Of a stretch of DNA of 64,000 bases, positions 48,085 to 57,800 are shown piece by piece. The stretch spans positions 331,451 to 395,450 of the forward strand of contig CP097968.1 of NCBI GenBank assembly GCA_023703555.1, in the 5' to 3' direction. The position numbers were made by a program, and so were the translations under genes. Origin of the DNA: SAR86 cluster bacterium. Lineage in GTDB: Bacteria > Pseudomonadota > Gammaproteobacteria > Magnimaribacterales > TMED112. The first letter of the stretch is position 1. Each line of letters opens with the position of its first letter. The notes beneath the pieces were generated by a model. That model was not told the origin of the DNA. It saw only the letters and a list, made by a program, of their open reading frames with translations, and did not search any database.

Positions 48085-48841
48085 ATTGAGCCTGTTTCAG
48101 GTGATTGTTTTATCTTTAATTCAGGCATTCACAGAGTTTTTGCCTATTTCTAGTTCTGCTCACTTATTGCTCCCTAATAAATTATTTGGATGGCCTGACC
48201 AAGGATTATTCTTTGATATAGTTGTCCATTTAGCAACCCTATTGGCTGTATTAATATACTTCAGACATTATTTTTTAAAATTGGATTTTTATATATCAAA
48301 GACCTTTTTTTTAATTGTACTAGCAACTGTTCCAATAGTCTTTATCGTTCTCTTATTTGAGAGTCTTGGAAACACAAGATGGACTTTGAGGACTATAGCA
48401 TTAGCTAACATATTTTTTGCAGTAATATTACTTATCGCAGATAAAGTATCCACTCAGGATAAGCACATTAAAAAAATGAGTAGCTTCCAGGCTTTGACAA
48501 TAGGATTCGTACAAGCATTTAGTGTAATATCTGGTGCATCCAGATCAGGTACGGCAATCTCAGCTGCCCTAATTTTAGGTTTTTCTAGAAGAGAGGCAGC
48601 AAGATTTGCTTTAATGCTATCAATACCAACAATCCTTGGCGCCGTTCTATATAGTTTTCTTGATTATAGACTTTTAGCAGAAGATGTGATCATATTGTAT
48701 ACATTTAGTGCATTTTTAGTAACATTTATAGCTTCGTATTTTTCAATTTCAATTTTTTTGAAGTTAATAAACACATTAGGATATACCCCATTTGTAATTT
48801 ATAGAGTTCTTTTAGGAGTCTTACTACTTTGTCTGATATAA
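48077..48841 (+). CDS. uppP: Undecaprenyl-diphosphatase (BacA/UppP)
   Basis: Membrane phosphatase that recycles undecaprenyl diphosphate to the carrier lipid for cell-wall synthesis. Motifs EFLPISSSAHLLL near residue 18 and SGASRSGTAISAALILGFSRREAARFAL are diagnostic. About eight hydrophobic segments, 254 residues. Overlaps tsaB by eight bases and rsmJ by 13. Confidence 0.95.
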   Translation: MNELSLFQVIVLSLIQAFTEFLPISSSAHLLLPNKLFGWPDQGLFFDIVVHLATLLAVLIYFRHYFLKLDFYISKTFFLIVLATVPIVFIVLLFESLGNTRWTLRTIALANIFFAVILLIADKVSTQDKHIKKMSSFQALTIGFVQAFSVISGASRSGTAISAALILGFSRREAARFALMLSIPTILGAVLYSFLDYRLLAEDVIILYTFSAFLVTFIASYFSISIFLKLINTLGYTPFVIYRVLLGVLLLCLI

Positions 48842-49551
48842 AATCGATAATTTTTAGAGATAATAAATTCAAAGAATTGTCAAAGCATTATGGAGAAAAA
48901 TACCAAATCGAAGTGTCTGACAAACCTGGACACAATAATTTTGTATTAATAGATGATAATACTAAACTTTTTCACAAAGGCAGCTTTATTACAAACTCTT
49001 TTAATTATGGGCCTTTTTTGAACAGAATTAAAAATTTTGAAAGAGAACATCAATTAAAAAAAGCTATTTCATATAAGTCAATAAAACCCAAGAGAATTTT
49101 AGATGCCACAGCTGGACTTGGTCACGATGCTTTTATGTTTGCTTTACTAGGACAATCAGTTACATGTATAGAGAGAAACAAAGGGATTTTAATTCTTTTC
49201 GAAGAAGCATTAAGAATGCTTCCAAAAGAGACATATTACAAAAATGCAAAACGTAGAATAGAAATCATTAATAAGGATGCAAGCGAATACACACATAATC
49301 CCCAAGGGCATGATCTAGTTTATATTGACCCTATGTTTGAGGTCTCTAAAAAGCTTAGACGAAATAAATCATTAAGTTTTATTAATTCATATTTGGGTAA
49401 AGAGGATGATGTCACAGCCGATTTTGTAAAAAAAAATTCTTTCAGAAGAATAGTCGTTAAAAGACCAAAAAACTTTAAAGATTTTGCTTTTAAAGAATCC
49501 TTTGTTGTTTCTGGAAGTTCAGTTGACTTCAAAGTGCTGGTAAATAGCTAG
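48829..49551 (+). CDS. rsmJ: 16S rRNA (guanine-1516-N2)-methyltransferase RsmJ
   Basis: Methylates G1516 of 16S rRNA. The SAM-binding Rossmann motif is LDATAGLGHDAFMFALLGQSVTCIERN at about residues 91-117, and the catalytic tetrad is YIDPMF (DPMY-like). 240 residues. TTG start inside the 3' end of uppP. Last gene of the long rpoE-to-rsmJ run. Confidence 0.9.
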   Translation: MSDIKSIIFRDNKFKELSKHYGEKYQIEVSDKPGHNNFVLIDDNTKLFHKGSFITNSFNYGPFLNRIKNFEREHQLKKAISYKSIKPKRILDATAGLGHDAFMFALLGQSVTCIERNKGILILFEEALRMLPKETYYKNAKRRIEIINKDASEYTHNPQGHDLVYIDPMFEVSKKLRRNKSLSFINSYLGKEDDVTADFVKKNSFRRIVVKRPKNFKDFAFKESFVVSGSSVDFKVLVNS

Positions 49552-49582
49552 TACTGAACATAAATTCTGATAAAATAACATC

Positions 49583-50116
49583 ATGAATTTTGGCGAAGCA
49601 TTAGATTCAACTTTAATAAAGAAATACGCAGTCTTCAGTGGAAGAGCGTGTAGGGCTGAGTGGTTCTATTTTCTTTTATTTTCGGTTCTTTTAACTTTTA
49701 TTGTTTCCATGGTTGGAGCTTTTTTCTCTGTATCAACCATAGATGTAGAATACCTCGCTACTCTGAGTGAAGAGGAGGCACAGAGCTATATCCTCGAATC
49801 AGGCTCTCTTGCTTACCTGAAATGGATAAGTTTAGCTATCGGGGTTGTTCTATTAATACCATCTTTTTCAGTAACTGTTAGAAGGCTGCAAGACCTAAAC
49901 CTTTCTTATTTCTGGGTAATACCATTTGTAATTGGATCAATTCTTTCTTTATATACTCTTATTGATATGGCAGGAACTCAAAATGCGCGGCTTAGTTCAA
50001 TTTCGATGTTAATAAGCATAATTTACATAATAGGTTTTCTTAGGAAAGGAGATGCAGGGAAAAATAGATTTGGAAACGATCCCCTTGAGCCAAAGACGGA
50101 TTCTGATACCTATTAA
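49583..50116 (+). CDS. DUF805 membrane protein
   Basis: Small inner-membrane protein of the DUF805 (YhaH-like) family. N-terminal FSGRACRAEWFYFLLFSVLL matches the family's RxxRxEFW-type start; about four hydrophobic segments follow, with the VRRLQDLNLS loop, also typical, and a polar C-terminus (GKNRFGNDPLEP). 177 residues; no function is known for the family. Its end overlaps that of ybjQ by four bases. Confidence 0.85.
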   Translation: MNFGEALDSTLIKKYAVFSGRACRAEWFYFLLFSVLLTFIVSMVGAFFSVSTIDVEYLATLSEEEAQSYILESGSLAYLKWISLAIGVVLLIPSFSVTVRRLQDLNLSYFWVIPFVIGSILSLYTLIDMAGTQNARLSSISMLISIIYIIGFLRKGDAGKNRFGNDPLEPKTDSDTY

Positions 50117-50430
50117 ATCTCTGTAATTACTGCTGTACCGTAGGCAACAACTTCTGAAGCTCCTTGAGCAATAGTGCTTGATTGAATTCTAAAACATACA
50201 ATTGCATTTGCCCCAAGTCTCTCAGCATCTTTTTCCATTCTTTGAATTGCCTGATCACGAGTCTGCTGAAGCAGACGCGAGTATTCTTCAACTTCACCCC
50301 CGAAAATATTTTTAATTGACGCAGTAAGGTCGAGTGCTGCATTTCTTGCCCTCGCTGAGCTCCCTTTGACTAAACCTAGTGATTTAACAATTTTTTTTCC
50401 TTCAATGTGTTCTGAAGTACAAATTAACAT
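50113..50430 (-). CDS. YbjQ/UPF0145 family protein
   Basis: Small cytosolic protein of the UPF0145 (DUF74) family, a pentamer in solved structures, function unknown. It shows the family pattern GLVKGSSARARNAALDLTASIKNIFGGEVEEYSRLLQQTRDQAIQRM and the end GANAIVCFRIQSS. 105 residues, normal. It overlaps the 3' end of the DUF805 gene and is divergent from rpmF. Confidence 0.9.
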   Translation of the reverse strand: MLICTSEHIEGKKIVKSLGLVKGSSARARNAALDLTASIKNIFGGEVEEYSRLLQQTRDQAIQRMEKDAERLGANAIVCFRIQSSTIAQGASEVVAYGTAVITEI

Positions 50431-50491
50431 TAAGTTATTATTGTTTATATTCCTTCCAATTCAAATATAAAAACATTAAAATTTTCAACTT

Positions 50492-50704
50492 ATGGCTGTA
50501 CAAAAAAGCAAAAAAACAAGAAGCAGGATAGGAATGCGAAGATCTCATGATAATGTTACGTCTGGATCGCTGTCTGTCGATGATGTGTCAGGAGAAAAAC
50601 ACCTTCGCCATAATATGACTTCTGATGGGTTCTATAAAGGACGTCTCATTAAAGATTTAAAGAAAAAGTCAAAAGATTCTGACGAACAAGAAAATCAGGT
50701 TTAG
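50492..50704 (+). CDS. rpmF: 50S ribosomal protein L32
   Basis: The N-terminus [20 protein letters not shown] is the L32 signature; the zinc cysteines of some L32 forms are absent, as is normal in gammaproteobacteria. 70 residues with a charged tail. TAAAAT at 50477-50482 could be a -10 element, which would leave a very short leader, and there is no ribosome-binding site. The usual upstream yceD and downstream plsX/fabH are missing; fabD follows five bases later. Confidence 0.93.
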   Translation: MAVQKSKKTRSRIGMRRSHDNVTSGSLSVDDVSGEKHLRHNMTSDGFYKGRLIKDLKKKSKDSDEQENQV

Positions 50705-50709
50705 ATCAA

Positions 50710-51639
50710 GTGAATATTGGTTTTTTGTTTCCTGGTCAAGGATCTCAATATAGTGGAATGTTCGTTGAACACTTTGAAGAATACCCAGAATTTAATGAGA
50801 TCTTTGGATTAGGTAGTGAATTCTACAAAGAGAATTTAAAAGAAGTTATTTTTTCCGATGACGGAAGACTTGACGACACATACTATACTCAGCCAATATT
50901 GATGTTGGCAAGTTTTTCCTTATTTAAAATATGGCACAAAAGAGGTTGCGCTCTGCCAAAGGTGTCGTGTGGACATAGTCTTGGCGAAATTTCTTCTCTT
51001 CTATGTGCAGGTATTATCAGCCTTGCAGATGCACTGAAATTTATCAAGTTTAGAGCTTCCTTCATGATTGAGTCAAAAGGTGAAAAAAAAACAAAAATGA
51101 CAGCAGTACTTGGTCTAAATCAATCACAAGTAGAAGAGGTTATTAAAGAACTCAAAAATTCATTTTTAGAGGTGGTAAATATAAATTCGCCACAACAGGT
51201 TGTAATTGCTGGAAATGCTGATGAAATTGAGCTTGTTAAACCCAAACTTTCTGAGATTGGATCTAGAAGACAGATTGATTTAACAGTTTCTGTGCCCTCA
51301 CATTCAAGTCTAATGAATTTAGCCTCGGCTAAGCTTAAAGTTGCTATAGAAGAAATATCATTAGAAGAGCCTTCATTTCCTACAATTCATAATATAGATG
51401 GAAAAGTTTCACAAAAGATTGAAGATATTCCTGAAAAACTCTCTCAGCAAATATCAAAACCAGTACAGTGGGCAGAATCAATGCGAAGATTAAAAAAATA
51501 TGGTCTAGATGCATTTGTCGAATTTGGTCCAGGTAAGATATTGACTGGTCTAGCCAAGCAGAACAAAATTAAATCAGATTTTTTTCAATCTGATAGTGTA
51601 GAGGCGTTTAATAAACTTTTGTCAATGTATGGAAAGTAG
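50710..51639 (+). CDS. fabD: Malonyl-CoA:ACP transacylase
   Basis: Loads malonyl groups onto ACP for fatty-acid elongation. N-terminal FLFPGQGSQYSGM, the active-site serine S90 in CGHSLGE, and the later SVPSHSSLM with the catalytic histidine. 309 residues, like E. coli FabD. GTG start at 50710; overlaps fabG by 11 bases. Confidence 0.96.
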   Translation: MNIGFLFPGQGSQYSGMFVEHFEEYPEFNEIFGLGSEFYKENLKEVIFSDDGRLDDTYYTQPILMLASFSLFKIWHKRGCALPKVSCGHSLGEISSLLCAGIISLADALKFIKFRASFMIESKGEKKTKMTAVLGLNQSQVEEVIKELKNSFLEVVNINSPQQVVIAGNADEIELVKPKLSEIGSRRQIDLTVSVPSHSSLMNLASAKLKVAIEEISLEEPSFPTIHNIDGKVSQKIEDIPEKLSQQISKPVQWAESMRRLKKYGLDAFVEFGPGKILTGLAKQNKIKSDFFQSDSVEAFNKLLSMYGK

Positions 51640-52333
51640 AAGAGTATTAGTGACTGGAGCAAGTAGAGGCATTGGAGAAGCCATAGCTAAGACTTTTGCA
51701 GATGACGGATTTAATGTTTTGGGAACTTGCAGAAATAAAAAAAAATCCATCCCTAAAGAATCTAAAACGTTAAATTTTGAGGAATTAGACCTCTCGTCCT
51801 CATCCTCTTTGGATAAATTTAAAAAAATTGTTGAAGACTTTAAACCAGAAATTCTGGTAAATAATGCAGGAATTACTCGAGATAATTTATTTCTGAGAAT
51901 GACTGATGAAGAATGGAGCTCTGTTATTGACACAAACTTGAATGGAGTTTTCAAAGTCACAAAATCCGTTGCAAAATACATGTTGAAATCAAGATGGGGC
52001 AGAATTATAAACATGAGCTCTGTTTCCGGTATTATGGGTAATGCGGGTCAAGCTAATTATTCAGCTTCTAAAGCAGCTTTGGAGGCATTTTCAAAATCTC
52101 TTGCTAAAGAGCTTGGATCTAGAAATATTACTGTAAATACCATTGCTCCAGGTTATATACAAACGGATATGACAAAAGACATTGATAACACAGAGTTAAT
52201 TAAGAGAATTCCTCTTGGAAGAGTAGGTGATGTTAGCGAAATTGCATCTTTGGTAAAATTTTTAGCCTCGGAGAGTGCAAACTACATTACTGGGCAAACT
52301 TTAGTGGTTGATGGCGGGCTATTTATGAGATAA
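51629..52333 (+). CDS. fabG: 3-oxoacyl-[ACP] reductase
   Basis: NADPH-dependent SDR of fatty-acid elongation. Cofactor motif TGASRGIGEAIA at residues 8-19, NNAGITRDNLFLRM, and the catalytic Ser-Tyr-Lys in SSVSGIMGNAGQANYSASKA. 234 residues. Followed by acpP after 29 bases, as in E. coli. Confidence 0.96.
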   Translation: MESRRVLVTGASRGIGEAIAKTFADDGFNVLGTCRNKKKSIPKESKTLNFEELDLSSSSSLDKFKKIVEDFKPEILVNNAGITRDNLFLRMTDEEWSSVIDTNLNGVFKVTKSVAKYMLKSRWGRIINMSSVSGIMGNAGQANYSASKAALEAFSKSLAKELGSRNITVNTIAPGYIQTDMTKDIDNTELIKRIPLGRVGDVSEIASLVKFLASESANYITGQTLVVDGGLFMR

Positions 52334-52362
52334 TGTAATATAAAATTTATTTGGGAGTAAAT

Positions 52363-52596
52363 ATGAGTGAAGTTCTTAATAAAGTAGTTAACATAGTGTG
52401 TGAACAGCTTTCTGTTGATAAAGATGATGTAAATCCAGAGTCATCATTTGTTGAAGATTTAGGAGCTGATTCTTTAGATACTGTCGAGCTTGTAATGGCT
52501 TTAGAGGAAGAATTTGAAGTTGAGATTCCTGATGATCAAGCTGAAGAAATTACCACCATTCAAACCGCAGTAGAGTGGATTGAAAGCAATTCCTAA
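52363..52596 (+). CDS. acpP: Acyl carrier protein
   Basis: Small acidic carrier of growing acyl chains. The phosphopantetheine serine is S37 in [11 protein letters not shown]. The ATG at 52363 follows a GGGAG ribosome-binding site and gives MSEVLNKVV, 77 residues; the upstream in-frame TTG at 52351 lies on that site and is rejected. fabF and pabC, usually next, are missing; mltG starts inside the last 17 bases. Confidence 0.97.
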   Translation: MSEVLNKVVNIVCEQLSVDKDDVNPESSFVEDLGADSLDTVELVMALEEEFEVEIPDDQAEEITTIQTAVEWIESNS

Positions 52597-53557
52597 AAAG
52601 TATCCAATAGCGCTTGGACTGGGTTTTTTTATTTACTGTCTGCTTGAATTTGCTACCGCACTCAATCAAAAAATAGATTCAAATGATCCCAGTACTCTTT
52701 TTGAGGTACAAAAGGGTGAGGGACTTAACGAAATTATTCAAAATTTAGATGAAACATTTAATCTTAGGGATAAGTTTTGGGTAAGGCTTAACATCAAATT
52801 TTTTTGGGACGAAAAAGTTTTTTCAGGCAGGTACAACATTAAACCTGACGAATCACTTAGAGAGTTATTAAGTCGTATATCTTCAGGTGATATAAAGAAA
52901 TTTAGATTCACAATAATTGAAGGCACTACTTCTAAAACGGCTTTGGAAAAATTAATAAAAATAATAACAGATGAAAAACTTGAAATAAGCCTTTCAAATG
53001 AAGTTAAAAATATCTTCAACTCTGAAGCAAATATTTTACCTGATACATATTATTTTTCAGGTGGAGACGATCTTAATATCTTAATTCAAAATTCAAAAAG
53101 AGTTCTCAAAAACTATTTGCTTGAAACTTGGAGAAACAAACCGAAGGATAATCCATTGAAGACAATTGAAGAAGCTCTGGTGCTTGCATCAATAATCGAA
53201 AGAGAAGCATTCTTAAACGAAGAAAGACAACAGATTGCTAGTGTATTCCTAAAGAGACTTTCTATTGGAATGCGTTTGCAGTCTGATCCTACCTCTTCGT
53301 ATGGTTTTTATGGAGGGTACGGTAAAAAAATTGGGAAAGATGTATTGCGAGACAATAACGCCTATAACACATATAGGATTCAGGGGTTGCCGCCAGAACC
53401 TATTTGCTTCCCCTCCAAAGAATCAATATTGGCTGCAATAACGTCTTCACCTGGTCAGTATCTCTTTTTTGTCGCCAAGGGTGATGGCTCTCATGCTTTT
53501 TCAAAAAATTATGACGATCATAATAAAGCTGTGAAAAAATACATTTACAGTAAATAA
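52580..53557 (+). CDS. mltG: Endolytic murein transglycosylase MltG
   Basis: Membrane-anchored lytic transglycosylase that releases new glycan strands. Basic start (MKAIPKKY), one membrane helix at about 8-28, a LysM-like region, and the YceG domain with catalytic Glu207 in SIIEREAF and the segment [13 protein letters not shown]. 325 residues. TTG start at 52580 is needed to keep the anchor. Confidence 0.93.
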   Translation: MKAIPKKYPIALGLGFFIYCLLEFATALNQKIDSNDPSTLFEVQKGEGLNEIIQNLDETFNLRDKFWVRLNIKFFWDEKVFSGRYNIKPDESLRELLSRISSGDIKKFRFTIIEGTTSKTALEKLIKIITDEKLEISLSNEVKNIFNSEANILPDTYYFSGGDDLNILIQNSKRVLKNYLLETWRNKPKDNPLKTIEEALVLASIIEREAFLNEERQQIASVFLKRLSIGMRLQSDPTSSYGFYGGYGKKIGKDVLRDNNAYNTYRIQGLPPEPICFPSKESILAAITSSPGQYLFFVAKGDGSHAFSKNYDDHNKAVKKYIYSK

Positions 53558-53564
53558 TATAGAT

Positions 53565-54179
53565 GTGTTTATAACGTTTGAAGGAATTGAAGGCTCAGGA
53601 AAGTCTACACAAATTAAGTTACTCGGTGAGAATCTTACTCAAAGAGGCCATAAAGTTAAAATAGTCCGGGAGCCTGGCGGGACTGAACTTGGAGAAAAGA
53701 TAAGAAATATATTTTTGAGTTCGTCAGAAGAAAAAATTGACCCATTTTCAGAAGTAATGTTGCTGTATGCCTCAAGAAAAAATCTTGATGTGAATGTTAT
53801 TAGACCAAATTTACAAGCAAATAACATAGTTATTGCAGATAGGTATAGTGACGCAACTATTGCCTATCAATCGTATGGTAAAGGTTTGGATGCGCAGGTC
53901 ATTAAAGATATTCATAATTTTTCAAGCATTTCTACCCCAAATTTAACGTTTTTTATCGACATAAACGAAAATTTATCTAAACAAAGGATTTCAGGTAGAG
54001 AAATTGATCGAATGGAGAAAGAATCCCTAGAGTTTTTTAGCAGAGTCAGGACTGGATACTTAGAAATTTCAAGAAATAACAATAGAGTGCATATTATTGA
54101 TGGTGAAAAAAGCATCGATCAAATTAGCATTGATATATTAAAAATTGTAGAAGGCGCAATAAATGCTTCCATGGGATAA
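53565..54179 (+). CDS. tmk: Thymidylate kinase
   Basis: Phosphorylates dTMP to dTDP. P-loop GIEGSGKST at residues 7-15, REPGGTELGEKIR, the DRY motif IVIADRYSDATIAYQ and a C-terminal helical region. 204 residues. GTG start; overlaps holB by 17 bases, in the conserved mltG-tmk-holB order. Confidence 0.96.
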   Translation: MFITFEGIEGSGKSTQIKLLGENLTQRGHKVKIVREPGGTELGEKIRNIFLSSSEEKIDPFSEVMLLYASRKNLDVNVIRPNLQANNIVIADRYSDATIAYQSYGKGLDAQVIKDIHNFSSISTPNLTFFIDINENLSKQRISGREIDRMEKESLEFFSRVRTGYLEISRNNNRVHIIDGEKSIDQISIDILKIVEGAINASMG

Positions 54180-54960
54180 AAAGTTCATAAATCAGTATAT
54201 CCCCAGGAGCCCTAAAACTATCTTCTATTCAGATGGATCTTGTGATGTGCAAAATGTTTGCGAAAATATCATTAGAAATTTGCTAGATCAAATACTTAAT
54301 CCTGGCTTAAAAAATAAAGATCTGTATCAACTAAGTTCGCCAAACCTTCTTTGCCTTAAATGTGAAGATGACGAGAAATTTATTCCAATTGAAAAACTCA
54401 GAAAAGCAAAGGAGTTTATGCAAGTCAAGTCCATGAATGTGAAAGTTTTATATATTTCAGAGAGTGAAAAGATTCGAGTTGATGGATTTAATACACTTTT
54501 AAAACTGACAGAGGAAACAGATGAAAAACAATTTATCTGGATTGCTGCTAAAAATTTAACAGTAATTCCGAAAACTATTCTGAGTCGCTTTTCAAAAGTA
54601 AAATTGCCTCACCCAAGCAGGAAAGAAATCATGGAGCACATCTCACAATATTCATTTAAAGACAGCCAAATAGAGGAGTTTTTGATCGAGAATCCATCTT
54701 ACTTTCAAAAAGAGAATTTTGAAAAGGATATTCTCAATTTTACTCAGTGGCTTAAGACCAAGCAGATATCAAGTCTTGATAAAGAACAGTTCACTGATTT
54801 TGTAGACTTTTTAATATTTATTCACAAAAAATCAGTGCTTCAAAATGGTTTAAAATTCAAACAAAAAATCTTTAAACTTCAAGAAATTAAAAAGGAGTTA
54901 ATGCTTCCTAATAATTTAAACCTTGATATTTTGAAACTTAAAGTTAATTCTTGTCTTTAG
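54163..54960 (+). CDS. holB: DNA polymerase III delta-prime-like subunit, reduced
   Basis: Clamp-loader subunit called mainly from position after tmk and from the AAA+ remnants: YISESEKIRVDGFNTLLKLTEE (like the ExAxxMxxxAANALLKxLEEP stretch), FIWIAAKNLTVIPKTILSRF (sensor-1 SRC region reading SRF). No Walker A loop and no four-cysteine zinc module is seen, and at 265 residues it is about 70 shorter than E. coli delta-prime. Delta-prime does not hydrolyse ATP, so loss of the loop need not abolish function. Its 3' end overlaps the convergent amidase gene by 17 bases. Confidence 0.75.
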   Translation: MLPWDKKFINQYIPRSPKTIFYSDGSCDVQNVCENIIRNLLDQILNPGLKNKDLYQLSSPNLLCLKCEDDEKFIPIEKLRKAKEFMQVKSMNVKVLYISESEKIRVDGFNTLLKLTEETDEKQFIWIAAKNLTVIPKTILSRFSKVKLPHPSRKEIMEHISQYSFKDSQIEEFLIENPSYFQKENFEKDILNFTQWLKTKQISSLDKEQFTDFVDFLIFIHKKSVLQNGLKFKQKIFKLQEIKKELMLPNNLNLDILKLKVNSCL

Positions 54961-56443
54961 GGCGTGGATAAAAACTATTTTGTTCTTCGAACGAATAAGC
55001 CATATTTATTAACTTAGCCTCTTCCCAAGCACTTGCTAGAAAAGAAACACCAACTGGAAAGCCATTAACCAAGTCCAGTGGTATAGTGATGTGAGGGTAG
55101 CCTGCAACCGCAGAGAGCCCTCCTGTCGCCCAAACTTCTTCGTCACCTCTAGAATCACCATTTTTTAAATCAGTTTTCCATGCAGGGTTCCTGGTTAGCC
55201 CTACCAATGCATCTAAACCCTTGTTGTCTAGCAAGCTGTCTATTTGATTTCTGGAGCGGTTAGTTATGATCTCTAATGCTTGTAGATACTTTTCTTCATC
55301 TTGAGCCTGTTGGCTCTCTAGGAAGATTTCATGGCCAAAATGTTGAAGTACCGTTTTTGAATTTTCCTCGTTAAATTCTATGAGCTGATCTAAATTCTTC
55401 ATTCTTGAATTTGCAGTTCTCAAATAATTATTTAAACCCTCTCTAAACTGATAAAGTAAAACATAGTACTCGTTATCCCATTTATAATTGCTGGAAATTT
55501 CAAATGAGACATCAAGAACGATTGCCCCTTTAGTTGTTAATACAGCTTCAACTTTTGAAAGTAATTTTTGTTGTACCTCAGATTCTTCTCCATTTCTAAG
55601 CAGTCCAATTCTCTTTCCATTCAAATAAGTACTATCAAGCTCAATAAGTGCTTGATAGTTATAGTTTTTAGGAATGTTTGCTGTGGCACTGTCTTTAACA
55701 TCTTTTCCAGAAATAGCATGTAGAACTTGAGCAGCATCATGGACGTTTCTTGCCATAGGTCCAGCTGTATCTTGAGTTTCAGATATTGGAATTATACCAT
55801 CTCTACTTACAAGACCGACAGTTGGCTTTATACCTACTACACCATTGATTGCTGCTGGACAGCTTATTGAACCATTTGTTTCAGTACCTATTGAGACGGG
55901 AACTATTCCAAGAGCAACAGCTGCAGCACTGCCAGAACTTGATCCGCACGGATTGTACTTAGAATTGTAAGCATTTGTGGTTTGGCCACCATAACTTGAC
56001 CATCCACTTGTTGATGGGTTCCCTCTAAAATTTGCCCACTCTGAAAGATTTGCCTTACCCACTACTAAGAAACCTGCTCTTTTTAATAGCTTTACAATAT
56101 GTGCATCATCCCGTGGAAAATTGTCAGTGAGTGCTAATGAACCAGCTGTATTTGCAAGGCCTGCAGAATCAATATTATCTTTTATTACTATTGGTACTCC
56201 TTGCCAAGGTGATCTTCGCGCATAAATGAAATCTCTGTAAAGTTTGTTGGCGTCATAAAGAGAGATAATGGAATTAACTTCTCCATCTTCTTCAACTATG
56301 AATTCAAGGTATTCTTGCAAAAGTAATTTTTTATTGGCGGAATTTTCAAATAGGTGTTTAAATTCGTCTAGACTTAAATCACTAAAGTTTTTTGGATATA
56401 AAAAAAATATTAAAAAAAGAAATAAGATGGTTTTAATTTTCAT
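54944..56443 (-). CDS. Exported amidase-signature (GatA-like) amidase
   Basis: Amidase-signature hydrolase with the Ser-cisSer-Lys triad: Lys in VIKDNIDSAG, Ser-rich loop in CGSSSGSAAAVALG and GTETNGSI. It is not GatA: it starts with a signal peptide (MKIKTILFLFLIFFLYP) and no gatB or gatC lies nearby. 499 residues. The substrate cannot be read, but it would release ammonia or an amine in the periplasm. It lies 118 bases downstream of amtB on the same strand, with no strong terminator seen between. Confidence 0.85.
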   Translation of the reverse strand: MKIKTILFLFLIFFLYPKNFSDLSLDEFKHLFENSANKKLLLQEYLEFIVEEDGEVNSIISLYDANKLYRDFIYARRSPWQGVPIVIKDNIDSAGLANTAGSLALTDNFPRDDAHIVKLLKRAGFLVVGKANLSEWANFRGNPSTSGWSSYGGQTTNAYNSKYNPCGSSSGSAAAVALGIVPVSIGTETNGSISCPAAINGVVGIKPTVGLVSRDGIIPISETQDTAGPMARNVHDAAQVLHAISGKDVKDSATANIPKNYNYQALIELDSTYLNGKRIGLLRNGEESEVQQKLLSKVEAVLTTKGAIVLDVSFEISSNYKWDNEYYVLLYQFREGLNNYLRTANSRMKNLDQLIEFNEENSKTVLQHFGHEIFLESQQAQDEEKYLQALEIITNRSRNQIDSLLDNKGLDALVGLTRNPAWKTDLKNGDSRGDEEVWATGGLSAVAGYPHITIPLDLVNGFPVGVSFLASAWEEAKLINMAYSFEEQNSFYPRPKDKN

Positions 56444-56561
56444 AAAACCATCTTAAGGGAAATTTGCTTATTCAGCGAGTAATTTGGGAGAGAAGGGGAG
56501 AGAAAAGATGAAAAAAAACAAAGGGCATTAAGATTAAATTCAGTTTTCTCTCCACGATCAA

Positions 56562-57788
56562 TTACTTAAACTCCGGATAAGCTTCTACACCAATTTCCTC
56601 AGCATCAAGACCAGACTTCTGGATAGCATCTGAAGCCCTGACAGGACTGATTAAATTTATAAGGTATAAGAATGCATAGGTTAATACAAATCCCCAAACA
56701 AATATTGATACCACTCCTAGAGCTTGAGCTCCTAAAGTTGCACCCTCTGTAGTTAAAGGAACTACCATTACTCCAAATATTCCAGCAGCACCGTGTGCAG
56801 ATATTGCGCCGACCGGATCATCAACCTTAGCTACTTGCTCAAAGAACACTAGGGATCCATAACAAATAAGACCTCCAACTGCTCCAATAAGAACTGCCTC
56901 ATAGCCAGTAGGCGTATCTGGAGCTGCTGTAATAGCAACTAAACCTGATATTGCACCATTAAGAGCATAAATTATATTTGTCTTTCCAAAGAAAATTCTT
57001 GAGACAAGCAAACATGCTATTACGCCACCTCCAGCTGCCATATTGGTATTTAAGAAGACTTGGGCTACAGCATTAGCATTGCTAGCATCATTTACTGCTA
57101 ACTGAGATCCACCATTGAACCCAAACCAGCCGAGCCAAAGAATAAATGTTCCAAGTGCAGCTATTGGGATATTAGCGCCATAAAGTTTTTTCACTTCACC
57201 CTTATCAGAATACTTTCCAATTCTAGGTCCTATAAACAATGCTGCTGCAAGAGCACAGGAGGCACCAAGAAGGTGAACAACACCAGAACCTGCAAAATCT
57301 GCATAGCCAGCGGCATCTAAGAAACCACCTCCCCATTTCCAAAAACCTTGGATTGGGTAAATAACTCCAGAAATGAAAGCAGCTAAGGCAAAGAATGGCC
57401 ATTGATTCATTCTTTCAGCAACCGCGCCAGAAACTATTGATACTGCAGTTGCAACAAAAACAACTTGAAAGAAGAAATCAGCTGCGTCTGCATAACCAAG
57501 ATCTTCATTCATTCCAAAATCTTCTGTACCTTTACTGCCAAAATCAAAGGTGTATGGGGGGAAATAACCACCTTCGTTGACGCCTGGATACATCACCATG
57601 AATCCACATAAAAGATACATGAAGCAAGCTATCGAATATAAACCAATATTCTTAGTAACAATTTCTGCAGTGTTTCTTCTTTGAACAAATCCTGCTTCAA
57701 GCATTGTAAAGCCTGCTGCCATCCACATTACTAATGCTCCAGACACAAGCAAGTAAAAGGTATTTAACGCATAATCTATTTCAGCCAT
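56562..57788 (-). CDS. amtB: Ammonium transporter
   Basis: Amt/Rh-family channel for ammonium uptake, eleven helices. Family segments: FTMLEAGFVQRRNTAEIVTKN, GGGFLDAAGYADFAGSGVVHLLGASCALAAAL with the first pore histidine and SAHGAAGIFG with the second. 408 residues. A strong AGGAGG precedes the ATG by eight bases. It is downstream of the TorF-type porin (12-base gap) and so under the same glutamine riboswitch. No glnK (PII) gene adjoins it in the window. Confidence 0.96.
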   Translation of the reverse strand: MAEIDYALNTFYLLVSGALVMWMAAGFTMLEAGFVQRRNTAEIVTKNIGLYSIACFMYLLCGFMVMYPGVNEGGYFPPYTFDFGSKGTEDFGMNEDLGYADAADFFFQVVFVATAVSIVSGAVAERMNQWPFFALAAFISGVIYPIQGFWKWGGGFLDAAGYADFAGSGVVHLLGASCALAAALFIGPRIGKYSDKGEVKKLYGANIPIAALGTFILWLGWFGFNGGSQLAVNDASNANAVAQVFLNTNMAAGGGVIACLLVSRIFFGKTNIIYALNGAISGLVAITAAPDTPTGYEAVLIGAVGGLICYGSLVFFEQVAKVDDPVGAISAHGAAGIFGVMVVPLTTEGATLGAQALGVVSIFVWGFVLTYAFLYLINLISPVRASDAIQKSGLDAEEIGVEAYPEFK

Positions 57789-57800
57789 TATATATTCCTC

